A stretch of DNA of 64,000 bases from JBGPEQ01 sp050180895 (lineage in GTDB: Bacteria; Pseudomonadota; Alphaproteobacteria; Dongiales; Dongiaceae). A program made the translations under genes and the position numbers. Position 1 is the first letter of the stretch. Each line of letters opens with the position of its first letter. The notes under the pieces were generated by a model. It saw nothing but the letters and a program-made list of their open reading frames with translations, had not been told where the DNA came from and did no database searches. The DNA lies in assembly GCA_050180895.1 (NCBI GenBank), contig JBFXDS010000006.1:248001-312000 (forward strand), read 5' to 3'. Positions 8,393 to 18,304 of the stretch are shown piece by piece.

Positions 8393-9778
8393 CTACACCC
8401 TGAGGCGTGGGAGCTGTCCGATGAAGGCCTCGTGGTCGTCCAGGCACCGAAGATCGAATTTGAGACATCCGTCCTCGATCCTGCCGATGACCGGGATCGG
8501 CAAGGCTCGAAATGCCGCAGTCAGGCGGACAAGCGCGGCGCCGCTCGGCCGTTTCGGGCGCAGCGCCAGGCACCAGCTGTCCAACCGGTCGACCGGCAAC
8601 GATCCGCTGCCGATCTGACTGCGGCAGGATTCCAGGCTCGCGGTCGCGGTCGCCGCTACTCGCGCAGACACTTCGGGGAGGAGCCGGTCGCCGAGCTCCT
8701 TGATCGCCGCGGCCTTGCGCGTGAGCAGGCGCAGGGCGGGCAGGCGCTCCGCCAGCCGGTCGGTGTCCGCATAGAGACGCAGCACCGCCTCGAGCGCGGC
8801 CAGCCGGCCCTTGTCCAGCCGCACCGCGCGCTTCAGCGGGTTGCGGTCGAGCTTGCGGATGAGATCGGCGCGCCCGACGATGATGCCGGCCTGCGGTCCG
8901 CCCAGCAGCTTGTCGCCGCTGAAGGTCACGATATCGGCGCCGGCCGCGAGCGCCTCCATCGGCGTCGGCTCGTGCGGCAGGCCGTACGCGGCAAGATCGA
9001 TCAACGTCCCGCTGCCGAGGTCGATCGCGAAGGGCAGGTCGTGGCGGTGGGCGAGATCGGCCATGTCGCTCTCGCCGACGGCCGCCATGAAGCCTTCGAT
9101 CGTGTAGTTGGAGGGGTGCACCTTCATCAGCATCGCCGTTCGCGGTCCGATAGCCGCGGCGAAATCGGCGAGATGCGTGCGGTTGGTCGTGCCGACCTCG
9201 ATCAGCTTGCAGCCCGCCCGCGCCATGATATCGGGCATGCGGAAGGCGCCGCCGATCTCGATCAGTTCGCCGCGCGATACCGGGACTTCGCGCCGCGCGG
9301 CCAGCGTGTTGAGCGTCAGGAACACCGCCGCCGCATTGTTGTTGACGACCGTCGCCGCCTCGGCGCCGGTCAGCCGTGTCAGCCAGCCGCGCACATGGTC
9401 GGTGCGGTCGCCGCGGTTTCCGGTTTCCAGGTCGTACTCGAGGTTGGTCGGATCGCGCAGCGCCTCTGCGGTCGCCTGCAAGGCCGCCTCCGGCAGCGGC
9501 GCCCGCCCCAGATTCGTGTGCAGGACCGTGCCCGTGAGGTTGAATACCCGGCGCTGCGATGGCCGCATCTCGGCCTCGAGCCGCGCCCGGCAGCGGTCGA
9601 CGACATTGCCGTCGGCGGCCTCCGTCCTGTCGTTGCGCATGTCCGCCAGCACGCTGCGCACGGTCGCGACCACGCTCTGGCGCCCGTAGCGATCGAGGAG
9701 GGCGGCCATCGCCGGCTCCCGCAACACGCGATCGACGGACGGCAGTGCGGCACGGGTATCGGCGGGCGGTTTCGTCAT
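8393..9778 (-). CDS. selA: L-seryl-tRNA(Sec) selenium transferase SelA
   Basis: A 461-residue PLP enzyme converting seryl-tRNA(Sec) to selenocysteinyl-tRNA(Sec) using selenophosphate from SelD. The PLP lysine lies in FSGDKLLGGPQAG near residue 292. The N-terminal SVDRVLREP segment and NLTGTVLHTNLGRAPL are family hallmarks. Length fits bacterial SelA (about 460). An ATG at 9778 directly follows an in-frame GTG at 9781; either could start translation and I chose the ATG. fdhE lies 39 bp upstream and the Sel1-repeat gene 3 bp downstream, both on the same strand. Confidence 0.97.
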   Translation of the reverse strand: MTKPPADTRAALPSVDRVLREPAMAALLDRYGRQSVVATVRSVLADMRNDRTEAADGNVVDRCRARLEAEMRPSQRRVFNLTGTVLHTNLGRAPLPEAALQATAEALRDPTNLEYDLETGNRGDRTDHVRGWLTRLTGAEAATVVNNNAAAVFLTLNTLAARREVPVSRGELIEIGGAFRMPDIMARAGCKLIEVGTTNRTHLADFAAAIGPRTAMLMKVHPSNYTIEGFMAAVGESDMADLAHRHDLPFAIDLGSGTLIDLAAYGLPHEPTPMEALAAGADIVTFSGDKLLGGPQAGIIVGRADLIRKLDRNPLKRAVRLDKGRLAALEAVLRLYADTDRLAERLPALRLLTRKAAAIKELGDRLLPEVSARVAATATASLESCRSQIGSGSLPVDRLDSWCLALRPKRPSGAALVRLTAAFRALPIPVIGRIEDGCLKFDLRCLDDHEAFIGQLPRLRV

Positions 9779-9817
9779 CACGTGACAGAAATCCGAACTC
9801 GGGGGCGTCCTTGATCG

Positions 9818-10738
9818 CTATGCCGCTGCCGGGACCAGGAAGGGATTGGCTGTGGCGCGCGTCCATCCCGCCTCGCCGACGAGGATATCGAGCGCCAGGG
9901 TCGCCAGGTCATCGGCAAACGGTTCGGCGTCCGGATCCTTGTCCATATAGAGGATCTTCGTATAGGTGCGACATTCCTCGCAAGTCTCCGCCTTCATCGC
10001 CGAGGGCTGGCCGGTGACATGATGGTAGGCGATCCCCTTGGTCGACTGGCAGTTCGCGCACTTGATGCGGACGAAGTGCCATTCGCTCGTACAGAGCGGA
10101 CAGCACAGAAAGCGCACGCCCTGCAGGGATCCCTGTGCGTAGACGACGCTCGCGAACGGCGTCGAACCGCAAACCGGGCAGAGGCCCGCGGGTTCGACCG
10201 GACGCACGTCGTTCGCGTCCAGGAGGGCGGCCATGCGGGTCCAGTAGAGCTGTAGTGCGGCGCTGACGAAGCAAGCCATGGCAGGATCGCCGTCGCCGGC
10301 ATCGATGCCGAGCAGGCCGTCGGCCAGCGCCTCCCGCCCACCCGCGTCCATTTTTTGCAGCCGTTCCACCGCGTCCTTCGCCGCATCCGGCTTCGCCGCA
10401 TGCCGGAGGTCGTCGAGAATGCCGTCGAGGGCGGCAAGCCACGACGGATCGCGCGGCCACGTCGGGCGGTCCAGGATCGGCAACTTGTTCGCGTGATGAA
10501 AAGAAATATGGTCGGCGCCGGGCAGCGTCCCCGTCGGGAGACGATGCGCGGCAGCCGCCTGCGAACGGGTGAGCGTCGCGACGAACTCGAGGTAGTCGCC
10601 CAGTGGATGGCCCGCCGCAGCCGCCGTCAGGCGGCTGGCGCGTCGCTCGAACAGACTCGGGAGATCGGGCAGGCGGACGAAAGGGGGCTGTGCGATATTG
10701 CCGATGTCGACCGGATCGACGACCGCGCGCCGGGTCAT
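9818..10738 (-). CDS. fdhE: Formate dehydrogenase accessory protein FdhE
   Basis: A 306-residue cytoplasmic protein needed for assembly of respiratory formate dehydrogenases. It carries four paired-cysteine motifs in the second half (CPVCGS, CCPLCTSEW, CANCQS, CEECRTY) that bind iron, as expected of FdhE rubredoxin-like folds. The ATG at 10738 overlaps the fdnI stop by four bases (ATGA); a longer frame extends upstream but is fdnI sequence in another frame. Placement after the three structural subunits and before selA makes functional sense, since FdhE acts on the selenocysteine-containing alpha subunit before export. Confidence 0.95.
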   Translation of the reverse strand: MTRRAVVDPVDIGNIAQPPFVRLPDLPSLFERRASRLTAAAAGHPLGDYLEFVATLTRSQAAAAHRLPTGTLPGADHISFHHANKLPILDRPTWPRDPSWLAALDGILDDLRHAAKPDAAKDAVERLQKMDAGGREALADGLLGIDAGDGDPAMACFVSAALQLYWTRMAALLDANDVRPVEPAGLCPVCGSTPFASVVYAQGSLQGVRFLCCPLCTSEWHFVRIKCANCQSTKGIAYHHVTGQPSAMKAETCEECRTYTKILYMDKDPDAEPFADDLATLALDILVGEAGWTRATANPFLVPAAA

Positions 10739-11370
10739 TTGTGGCCCTTCGCCGCCTCCTCGCGCAGCCATCTACGATGATGCTTCCAGGCCCAGCCGCC
10801 GGTGACGGTGCCGCGGGTCATGGCCCGCACCGTGCCCTTCACCCAGATCGCGGCATAGAGGTGGACGATCCACACGCCGATGATGACGACCGCTGCGCTG
10901 GCATGAACGACCGCCGCGACGCGCTTCTGCTGAACTGAGAAGTTCGTCCCAAACCAGGACTCCCAGAGGACGATGCCGCTGAGGAAGAGGGCGATGATCG
11001 CAATCGTCATCAGCCAGAAGACCAGCTTCTGGCCGGCGTTGTAGCGCCCGACCTCCGGCAGGTTCTCGTCGCGCGCCGCCAGCACGTCGCGGATGCGGTT
11101 CAGCCACTGGGTATCCGTCCTGTTCCAGATGTTGTACCGCCAGAAGCGGATGAAAAGCCCGGCGAAGGTGAAGATCAGGGCCACGCCCAGCCAGGGATGC
11201 AGGATGCGCGCCCAGACGCCGCCGCCGAAGAGATCGCTCAGGAAGAACAACGACGGGTGAAAGAACGACATCCCGCTCAAGGCGAGCAGGATGAGGATGA
11301 TGGCATTGAGCCAGTGATTGGCTCGCGCGCCGGATGTGTAGCGCGAAAGGGTCCCCGATGGCGGTTTCAT
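10735..11370 (-). CDS. fdnI: Formate dehydrogenase gamma subunit, cytochrome b556
   Basis: A 211-residue integral membrane protein with four hydrophobic segments (about residues 18-40, 55-75, 112-135 and 150-175) and histidines in helices suited to bind two b hemes, such as ANHWLNA and VVHASAA. It matches FdnI/FdoI, which accepts electrons from the beta subunit and reduces quinone. It overlaps fdnH by four bases upstream and fdhE by four bases downstream, giving a coupled subunit series. Confidence 0.95.
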   Translation of the reverse strand: MKPPSGTLSRYTSGARANHWLNAIILILLALSGMSFFHPSLFFLSDLFGGGVWARILHPWLGVALIFTFAGLFIRFWRYNIWNRTDTQWLNRIRDVLAARDENLPEVGRYNAGQKLVFWLMTIAIIALFLSGIVLWESWFGTNFSVQQKRVAAVVHASAAVVIIGVWIVHLYAAIWVKGTVRAMTRGTVTGGWAWKHHRRWLREEAAKGHK

Positions 11371-12269
11371 CGTCCCTCCTGCCCCAGCGCGCGCTTGCCC
11401 TTTTCTTCGTCGTCTTCATCGACCTCGTTCGGCCCGGTGGTGACGTAGTGCATGAACCCAACGAGCGCCATGAGCCCGATGCCGGCAAGGCCGACGGTCT
11501 TGGGCCAGCCCTTCCAGGCCTCGACGAGGCGGCTGATCCTTGGATCCTTCGGCAGGTTTGCGTAGATCTCCGGCCGGTCGGCATGCTTCAGCACATACAT
11601 GACGTGCGTGCCGCCGACCCCCGGCGGATCATAGAGGCCGGCGTTCTCGTAGCCGCGTTCCTTCAGGTCGGCGATACGCGCCTCGGCCCAGTGGGTCATA
11701 TCCTCCTTGGTTCCGAAGGAGATGGCCTGGGTCGGGCAGGCCTTGGCGCAGGCTGGTGCCTGGCCGACCGCCACGCGGTCGGAGCACAGCGTGCACTTAT
11801 AGGCCTTGTGGTCTCTCTGCGAGATGCGCGGGATGTTGAACGGGCAGCCCTTCACGCAGTAGCCGCAGCCGATACAGTTCTCCGACACGAAATCGACGAT
11901 GCCGTTGGCGTACTGCACGATGGCGCCAGGCGCCGGGCAGGCCTTCAGGCAACCCGGATCCTCGCAATGCATGCAGCCGTCCTTGCGGATCAGCCATTCG
12001 AGGTGTCCGTCGGGCTCCTCGACCTCGGAGAACCGCATCAGGGTCCAGCTGTTCTCCGTCAGGTCGTGCGGGTTCTCGTAGTAACCGACGTTGATGCCGA
12101 CTTCCTCGCGCAGGTCGTTCCACTCCAGGCAGGCCGCCTGGCAGGCCTTGCAGCCGATGCAGCGGGAGACGTCGATGAGCTTGGCGACCTCCACCGACTC
12201 GCGCACGCTGGGGGGCGTCGTCGTCGTTGCCGAATAGCGCTTGATATCCAGGGATTGCATCGTTGCCAT
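11367..12269 (-). CDS. fdnH: Formate dehydrogenase beta subunit, 4x[4Fe-4S]
   Basis: A 300-residue iron-sulfur subunit. Four ferredoxin-type cysteine clusters are visible: [35 protein letters not shown] and CTLC with CAKAC. A C-terminal membrane anchor (about residues 255-275, ending FMHYVTTG) fits FdnH, which sits on the periplasmic face and passes electrons from FdnG to cytochrome b. A strong GGGAGG ribosome site precedes the ATG. It lies 11 bp after fdnG and overlaps fdnI by 4 bp. Confidence 0.95.
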   Translation of the reverse strand: MATMQSLDIKRYSATTTTPPSVRESVEVAKLIDVSRCIGCKACQAACLEWNDLREEVGINVGYYENPHDLTENSWTLMRFSEVEEPDGHLEWLIRKDGCMHCEDPGCLKACPAPGAIVQYANGIVDFVSENCIGCGYCVKGCPFNIPRISQRDHKAYKCTLCSDRVAVGQAPACAKACPTQAISFGTKEDMTHWAEARIADLKERGYENAGLYDPPGVGGTHVMYVLKHADRPEIYANLPKDPRISRLVEAWKGWPKTVGLAGIGLMALVGFMHYVTTGPNEVDEDDEEKGKRALGQEGR

Positions 12270-12280
12270 GGTGCCCTCCC

Positions 12281-15200
12281 TCAGCTCACGGCCACGGCGG
12301 CTTTGTTGACGTCGACCAGGAACGCCTTGTACTCCGGCGTTTCGATGTTGGCGTCGCCGACATAGGGCGTCAGGATGTTGGCGCCGAAGCCCTTCTTGGT
12401 CTCGCCGGTGAAGCCCCAGTGAATGGGGATGCCGACCGTGTGGACGGTCTTTCCGTCGATGGTCAGCGCCTTTATCCGCTTCGTTACCACGACCACGGCC
12501 GTGATCCTGCCGCGGTTGCTCCGTACCTCCACGAGATCGCCGTTCGCTATCCCCTTCTCCTTGGCCAGCTCCTCGCCCATTTCGATGAACTGCTGCGGCT
12601 GCAGGATGGCGTTGATCAGGACGTGCTTGCTCCAGAAATGGAAGTGCTCTGTCAGGCGGTAGGTCGTGGCGACGATCGGGAAATCATCCGGCTTGCCGAA
12701 CACCTCCATGTCGGCCTTGAACACCCGCGCGACCGGACTCGGCCCCACTTTCGGATGGAGCACGTTTTCGACCGGCGCCTCGAACGGCTCGTAGTGCTCG
12801 GGAAACGGGCCGTCCCGCATCATGCCCCGGGTGAACAGGCGCGCCACGCCTTCCGCGTTCATGATGAAGGGCCCGGCGCCCGCGGCCGGGTCGCTGGTCA
12901 CCGGCATGTCCGGCACGTCGACGCCGCCCCACCGCGCGCCGTTCCAGGCGATCAGCTTGCGCTTCGGATTGTACGGCCTGCCCGCGGCATCGCAGGAGGC
13001 GCGGTTGTAGAGGATGCGGCGATTGGCCGGCCATGACCATGCCCAGTTCGGTGCGAGGCCCGAATTGGTCGGGTCGGCGTTGTCGCGCCGGGCCATCTGG
13101 TTGCCCTTCTCGGTGTAGCTGCCCGAGTAGATCCAACAGCCGCAGGCGGTCTTCCCGTCATCGCGCAGCTGGGCGAAGCCGTCCACCAGCTGGCCGGCCT
13201 TGAGGATCGGCGGCTTGAGCGGATCGGTCGGGTCGGGCAAATCCTCGAGCGCGGAGCCGTTGACCTCCTTGGCGATCTCGTCGGTGGTCGGATCGTCCGG
13301 CACCGCATAGGGCCACACCAGGTTGAGGATCGGATCGCGGAAGACGCCGCCTTCGCCCACATACAGCTCTTTGACCTTGAGGTAGAGCTTGGCCATGATC
13401 TCGACGTCGGTCTTGGCCTCGCCCGGCGGCTCCGCGCCCTTCCAGTGCCACTGCAGCCAGCGGCCGGAATTGGTCAGCGAACCGGTCTCCTCCGCAAAGC
13501 AGGTGGTCGGCAGGCGGAACACTTCCGTCTGGATGCTGGCGGTATCGACATCGTTGTACTCGCCGTGGTTCTCCCAGAAGCCGGCGGTCTCCGTCGCCAG
13601 CGGATCCATCACCACCAGGAACTTGAGCTGCGACAGTGCCGCGATGATCTTCTTCTTGTTGGGGAAGGACATCAGCGGGTTGAAGCCCTGGCAGAAATAG
13701 CCGTTCATCTTGCCCTGGAACATCAGGTCGAAGGCGCGCAGGACGTCGTAGGTGACATCCAGCTTCGGCAGCCAGTCATAGGCGAAGTCGTTCTCCGGCG
13801 TCGCGGCCTTGCCGTACATCGCCTTCTGGAAGCTGGCGAAGAACTTCGGATAGTTCTGCCAGTAGCTGACCTGTCCCGGCCGCAGCGGCTTGAATCCCCG
13901 CGTCGACAGATAGGTGGTGCGGTCCACCTCCTTGTCCACCGGCAAGGTGAGATAGCCGGGGATCAGGTTGCTCATCAGCCCGAGGTCGGTGAGCCCCTGG
14001 ATGTTGGAGTGGCCGCGCAGGGCGTTCATGCCGCCGCCGGCGACGCCGATGTTGCCCAGCAGCAGCTGGATGATCGCCATCGTGCGGATGTTCTGCGAAC
14101 CCTTGGAATGCTGAGTCCAGCCAAGGGCATACATGCTGGTCATCGCCTTGTCGGGCGCGGCCGTCTCGGCGATCCACTCGCACGCCTTCAGGAACTTGTC
14201 CTTGGGCGCGCCGGTGATCCGCTCCACCATCTCCGGCGTGTAGCGGGCGTAGTGCTGCTTCATCAGCTGGTAGACGCAGCGGGGATTCTGCAGCGTCGGG
14301 TCGACGGTGGCGAAGCCGTCCTCGCCGATCACATAGTCCCAGCTCGAGCGGTCATAGTCGCGCTTTTCGGCGTTGTAGCCGGTGAAAAGCCCGTCCTGGA
14401 AGCCGAACTCGTCCTTCACGAGGTAGGACGCATTCGTGTAGTTCAGCACGTAATCGCGGTGAATCTTGTCGTTCGACAAGAGGTAGTTGATGACGCCGCC
14501 GAGCCAGGCGATGTCGGTGCCGGGCCGCAGCTGCATGAACAGGTCGGCCATCGCGGCCGAGCGCGTATAGCGCGGGTCGACGACGATCAGCTTGGCCTTG
14601 TTGTAGTGCTTGGCCTCAGTCACCCATTTGAAGCCGCAGGGATGCGCCTCGGCGGCATTGCCGCCCATGATGACCACGAGGTTGGTGTTCTTGATATCCG
14701 ACCATGTGTTGGTCATCGCGCCGCGGCCGAAGGTTGGGGCCAGACTGGCCACCGTGGGGCCGTGTCAAACTCTTGCTTGGTTGTCGAAGACGACCATCCC
14801 CATGCTGCGCACGACCTTGTAGGTCAGATAGGCAGTCTCGTTGGTGGTCGCGGAGGCGGCGAGAAATCCGGTGGAGGTCCAGCGATTGACCAGTTGCCCG
14901 TCCTTGTTGCGCTGGATGAAATTCTTGTCGCGATCCTCTTTCATCAGCTTGGCGATGCGGTCGATCGCGAAGTCCCAGCTCACGCGCTCCCACTTGTCGC
15001 TGCCGGGAGCGCGATATTCCGGATACTTGAGGCGCGTCTTGGAGTGGACGAAATCGAGCAGCGCGGCGCCCTTCGGGCAGAGCGTGCCGCGGTTCACCGG
15101 ATGGTCCGGATCGCCTTCGATGTGGACGATGGAGGACTTGGTGTTCTTCGATTTGTCCCCCAGGCTGTACAGGATGACGCCGCAGGCGACGGAGCAATAT

Positions 15201-15361
15201 GGGCAGGTATTGCGCGTCTCCGTCGTGCGCTCGAGCTTGAACGGCCTGACGTTGGCGATGGCCTGCGCCGGCGAGAAGCCCAACGCGGTCAGCGTCGACG
15301 CTCCCAGGGCGGTGCCGCTGAGCTTGAAGAATTGTCGCCTGTTGACGTTGATCATGTTCAT
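12281..15361 (-). CDS. fdnG: Selenocysteine-containing formate dehydrogenase alpha subunit
   Basis: A 1026-residue molybdopterin enzyme that oxidises formate. The frame is interrupted by TGA at 14767-14765 (codon 199), which is selenocysteine: the flanking residues NQARV and [10 protein letters not shown] match the FdnG active-site context exactly, and selA, selB, selC and selD are in the same locus. The N-terminus has a Tat signal ([10 protein letters not shown]), then a [4Fe-4S] motif CPYCSVACG and CPKG, so the subunit is exported folded. The start chosen is ATG 15361, with GGGAGG about 10 nt upstream; an upstream ATG gives 15 extra residues ahead of the Tat motif. Annotation pipelines would split this gene in two at the UGA. 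Confidence 0.96.
14738..14767 (-). promoter_or_regulatory. Sec UGA codon and bacterial SECIS hairpin in fdnG
   Basis: The UGA (14767-14765) is followed by a short perfect hairpin: GGCCA (14750-14746), loop GTC, TGGCC (14742-14738). The loop G and U are 22-23 nt downstream of the U of UGA, matching the spacing of the Escherichia coli fdn and fdh SECIS apical loops recognised by SelB. The stem bases differ from E. coli while the stem and the loop GU are kept, which is what selection on structure would produce. Confidence 0.85.
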
Positions 15362-15580
15362 GGCGCGCTGACCTCCCGGCGTCTCATGCAGGCGCCGGTT
15401 CTGCAACCGGGCGCCCGAGGCAGCTCAAATTCAGCAAACCATTGTTTTTCTTGATTCGTTGTCACAAGTTTCGCTCCATTGAGATCGGTCGTCAAGAACC
15501 AATCGGCGAAGCCGCGAGAAGCGCCGGATGGCACGGCTGGGCCGTCATGGCGATTCCACACGGATGGGCAGGCTTACCCG

Positions 15581-17824
15581 ATGAGACAGGCTTCCCGGAT
15601 TGCGAATTGCGACCTTGTCCTGGTCGGCGGCGGGCATAGCCATGTGGAGGTGCTCCGCCAGTTCGCCCTGCGGTCGGCGCCGGACATTCGCGTCACTCTG
15701 ATCAGCCGGGACATTCACACGCCCTATTCCGGCATGCTGCCGGGTTTCGTTGCCGGCCACTATTCCCATGACGATGCCCACATCGATCTCCGTCCCCTCG
15801 CGCTGACGGCCGGCGCCCGCCTCTTCCACAGCGAGGCCGTCGGCCTCGATCTGGCGGGTCGGCGCGTCATCTGCGCCGATCGGCCGCCGGTCCAGTTCGA
15901 CTGTCTCTCCCTGGACATCGGGTCGAAGCCGGACTGGAAGGACGTGCCGGGCGCGGCCGGCCACGCGCTGCCGATAAAGCCCGTGGACGGCTTCGTCGCC
16001 GGCTGGCGGGCGATCGAGCAGGCTCTGCAGCGGCGCTGCGGATCTCCCTTCCGCATCGTGGTCGTCGGCGGCGGCGCCGGCGGCACGGAAATCTGTCTCG
16101 CCCTGCAGCATCGCGTCGCCACGCGGCTGCAGGCGGGCTCGGCGAGCCCGCCGCGGGTTCAGTTCGCAATCGTTGCCGATGCCGCCGAGTTGGTGCCGTC
16201 GCACAATGCCGGCGTGCGTCGGCGACTGACCCGCGCGGTTCGCCAACGCGGCATCGAGCTGTATCTCGATCGACGGGTCGTGGCCGTCACGCCGGACGCC
16301 CTGCGATGCTGGCCCGACGGAGAGATCCCGTTCGATGCCGCCATCTGGGTGACCAACGCGGCGCCGGCCGCCTGGCTGTGCCAGTCCGGCCTGGCCACGG
16401 ACGAACAAGGCTTCGTGATCGTCAGCGACCGCCTGCAATCCACCTCGCATCCCTTCGTGTTCGCCACGGGCGATGTCGCCGCGCTGGTCGGCCATCGCCT
16501 GGCCAAATCGGGCGTCTTCGCCGTCCGCGAGGGGCCCCCGCTGGCGCGCAACCTGCGTCGCGCCTGCCGCGGCGAGGCGCTCGGAGCCTATCGGCCGCAG
16601 CGCCACCACTTGGCGCTGATTTCCACCGGCGACAAATATGCCATCGCCTCGCGCGGCCGCTGGAGTGCGGCGGGCGCATTCATCTGGCGGCTGAAGGACC
16701 ATATCGACCGGCGCTGGATGCGCATGTATCGGGATCTCGACGGCATGAACCGCAGGAGCGCCCCTCGCCTCGGCACCGGCGCAGCGACGCCGGAGATGCA
16801 CTGCGGCGGCTGCGGCGCCAAGGTCGGCAGCGAACTGCTGGGGCGGGTCCTGCGTCGCCTGCAGCCGCCAGGCCGGCCCGACGTCATCGTCGGACTCGAT
16901 CCGGCCGACGACGCGGCGGTGGTGACCGTTTCCGGCAACGAGCTGCTGGTGCAGAGCGTCGATTTCTTCCGCGCCTTCATCGACGACCCCTACCTGTTCG
17001 GCCGCATCGCCGCCAACCACTGCCTGGGCGATCTCTATGCCATGGGCGCGTCGCCGCGCACGGCCCTTGCCATCGTCACCCTGGCCTACGGGCCGGACGC
17101 GCAGCGCGAGGCCGATCTTCTACAGCTGTTGTCCGGCGCCACCGAGACTCTCACGGAGGCCGGCGCGGTCCTCGTCGGCGGCCACACCGGCGAGGGACCG
17201 GAGCTGGCGTTCGGCCTGACGGTCAATGGCGCGGCGGCCCCGGACCGGCTGTGGCGCAAGAGTGGCCTGCAGGTCGGCGACCGCCTCGTGCTGACGAAGC
17301 CCTTGGGCACGGGCGCCCTCTTCGCGGCCGACATGCGGGCCAAGGCGCGCGGTGATTGGATCGATGCGGCGCTGCGGACGATGCTGACATCGAATCGGGT
17401 CGCCGCGGAGGTGTTTCGCCGGCATGTGGTCACGACCTGTACCGACGTGACCGGCTTCGGCCTCGTCGGTCATCTGCTGGAGATGCTGCGGGCGTCAGCC
17501 GTCGATGCGCGGCTCTCGCTCGCGGCCGTACCGGTTCTCGACGGCGCGCTCGACGTCCTGGGACAGGGCATCGCCAGCTCGCTCGCGCCGCAGAACCGCG
17601 CGTTGTCCGGGGCCGTCGATGTCGGCGCAGCGCCGGCGGCCGATCCGCGCGTTGCGCTGCTCTACGATCCGCAGACCGCCGGCGGGTTGCTGGCCGGCGT
17701 GCCCGCGGACTCGGTCGACGCCTGCCTGTCGGAGCTGCGCTCGAGCGGAGTGGCACAAGCGGCTTGCGTCGGCCACATCACGCGATCCGCGGCCGGCGCG
17801 CCCGGCATCGTGCTGGCGCCGTGA
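15581..17824 (+). CDS. selD: Selenide, water dikinase SelD fused to FAD/NAD(P) oxidoreductase
   Basis: A 747-residue fusion. Residues 1-380 form a pyridine-nucleotide-disulfide/NDH-2-like flavoprotein: dinucleotide motifs LVGGGHSHVEVL near residue 10 and VVVGGGAGGTEI near 160, and FATGDVAAL near 294. Residues about 400-747 are SelD, which makes selenophosphate from selenide and ATP. The catalytic pair is Cys411 and Lys414 in CGGCGAKVG; this copy has cysteine, not selenocysteine. Downstream motifs include DDAAVV and GGHTGEGPE. The start chosen is the ATG at 15581, just before family sequence; no strong ribosome site precedes it. It is divergent from fdnG across about 220 bp, so a shared control region is likely. 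The fused flavoprotein may reduce selenium species for SelD (inference). Confidence 0.93.
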   Translation: MRQASRIANCDLVLVGGGHSHVEVLRQFALRSAPDIRVTLISRDIHTPYSGMLPGFVAGHYSHDDAHIDLRPLALTAGARLFHSEAVGLDLAGRRVICADRPPVQFDCLSLDIGSKPDWKDVPGAAGHALPIKPVDGFVAGWRAIEQALQRRCGSPFRIVVVGGGAGGTEICLALQHRVATRLQAGSASPPRVQFAIVADAAELVPSHNAGVRRRLTRAVRQRGIELYLDRRVVAVTPDALRCWPDGEIPFDAAIWVTNAAPAAWLCQSGLATDEQGFVIVSDRLQSTSHPFVFATGDVAALVGHRLAKSGVFAVREGPPLARNLRRACRGEALGAYRPQRHHLALISTGDKYAIASRGRWSAAGAFIWRLKDHIDRRWMRMYRDLDGMNRRSAPRLGTGAATPEMHCGGCGAKVGSELLGRVLRRLQPPGRPDVIVGLDPADDAAVVTVSGNELLVQSVDFFRAFIDDPYLFGRIAANHCLGDLYAMGASPRTALAIVTLAYGPDAQREADLLQLLSGATETLTEAGAVLVGGHTGEGPELAFGLTVNGAAAPDRLWRKSGLQVGDRLVLTKPLGTGALFAADMRAKARGDWIDAALRTMLTSNRVAAEVFRRHVVTTCTDVTGFGLVGHLLEMLRASAVDARLSLAAVPVLDGALDVLGQGIASSLAPQNRALSGAVDVGAAPAADPRVALLYDPQTAGGLLAGVPADSVDACLSELRSSGVAQAACVGHITRSAAGAPGIVLAP

Positions 17825-17842
17825 CGGCCGTCTCGCCGGCGA

Positions 17843-18289
17843 TCAGACGGGTGCGCAGCCGGGAAAGTCCTCGGCCTCCATCTTCGCGCGATAGGCGCCG
17901 GCCACGTCCACGCCGCGGATCAGCTTGGCCTTCGCGGCCGTCCAGTCGTCCGGCCGCATGACGACCAGCCAGCCGGCGCCGTAGGGATCCTTGTTGATCA
18001 GGGACGGCCGGTCCATCAGCGGCTCGTTGCTGCGCTCGACCAGCCCGGCGAAGGCGACGCGGGCCGAGCCGACGACCTTGCCCGACTCGATGACCGCGCA
18101 GGCCTGCTGCGCATCGAGCCGGCGGCCGGCCCGTTTCGGCGTCGCGGCCAGCACCCGGCCCGCCATGGCCGCGGCAACGGCGGTGATGCCGATCTCGACG
18201 AGGCCGTCGGCGAGATCGCGGTACCACAGCTGATTCTCGACGTCGTAATAGAGATCGTCGGGCAGCCGGCAGCCGTTGACGACGGGCAT
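17843..18289 (-). CDS. Lipoate-binding H-protein-like protein (LbpA type)
   Basis: A 148-residue GcvH-fold protein. The start GCRLPDDLYYDVENQLWYR and the lipoyl site VIESGKVVGSA (Lys71) resemble LbpA proteins of the sHdr sulfur-oxidation system rather than true glycine-cleavage H protein, which has ES-x-KA. Cysteines lie at 7, 64 and 145. The C-terminal half (LINKDPYGAGWLVV) is conserved in this fold. No other glycine cleavage gene is near. A DsrE-like gene lies 15 bp upstream on the same strand and a lipoate-protein ligase is divergent, so this is probably the ligase's substrate. The convergent selD gene ends 18 bp away. Confidence 0.75.
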   Translation of the reverse strand: MPVVNGCRLPDDLYYDVENQLWYRDLADGLVEIGITAVAAAMAGRVLAATPKRAGRRLDAQQACAVIESGKVVGSARVAFAGLVERSNEPLMDRPSLINKDPYGAGWLVVMRPDDWTAAKAKLIRGVDVAGAYRAKMEAEDFPGCAPV

Positions 18290-18304
18290 GGCGCCTCCGA
18301 TCGG

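Noticed and set aside
14765..14767. fdnG as a nonsense-mutated pseudogene
   Set aside because: The TGA sits exactly at the known Sec site with a SECIS hairpin, and a full Sec machinery is encoded in the window.
13445..15454. Long plus-strand open frame of about 670 codons
   Set aside because: It lies antisense to fdnG, whose product is unmistakable. GC-rich codon bias leaves the opposite strand open, and the translation is Arg/His/Val-rich without motifs.
15407..15580. Defined promoter or sigma-54 site in the fdnG-selD gap
   Set aside because: The gap is AT-richer and must hold control sites, but no box pair was convincing and no GG-N10-GC element was clear.
17843..18289. Ordinary glycine cleavage H protein
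   Set aside because: The lipoyl site is ESGK instead of the usual ES-x-KA type, the C-terminal part is LbpA-like, and no gcvT or gcvP is adjacent.
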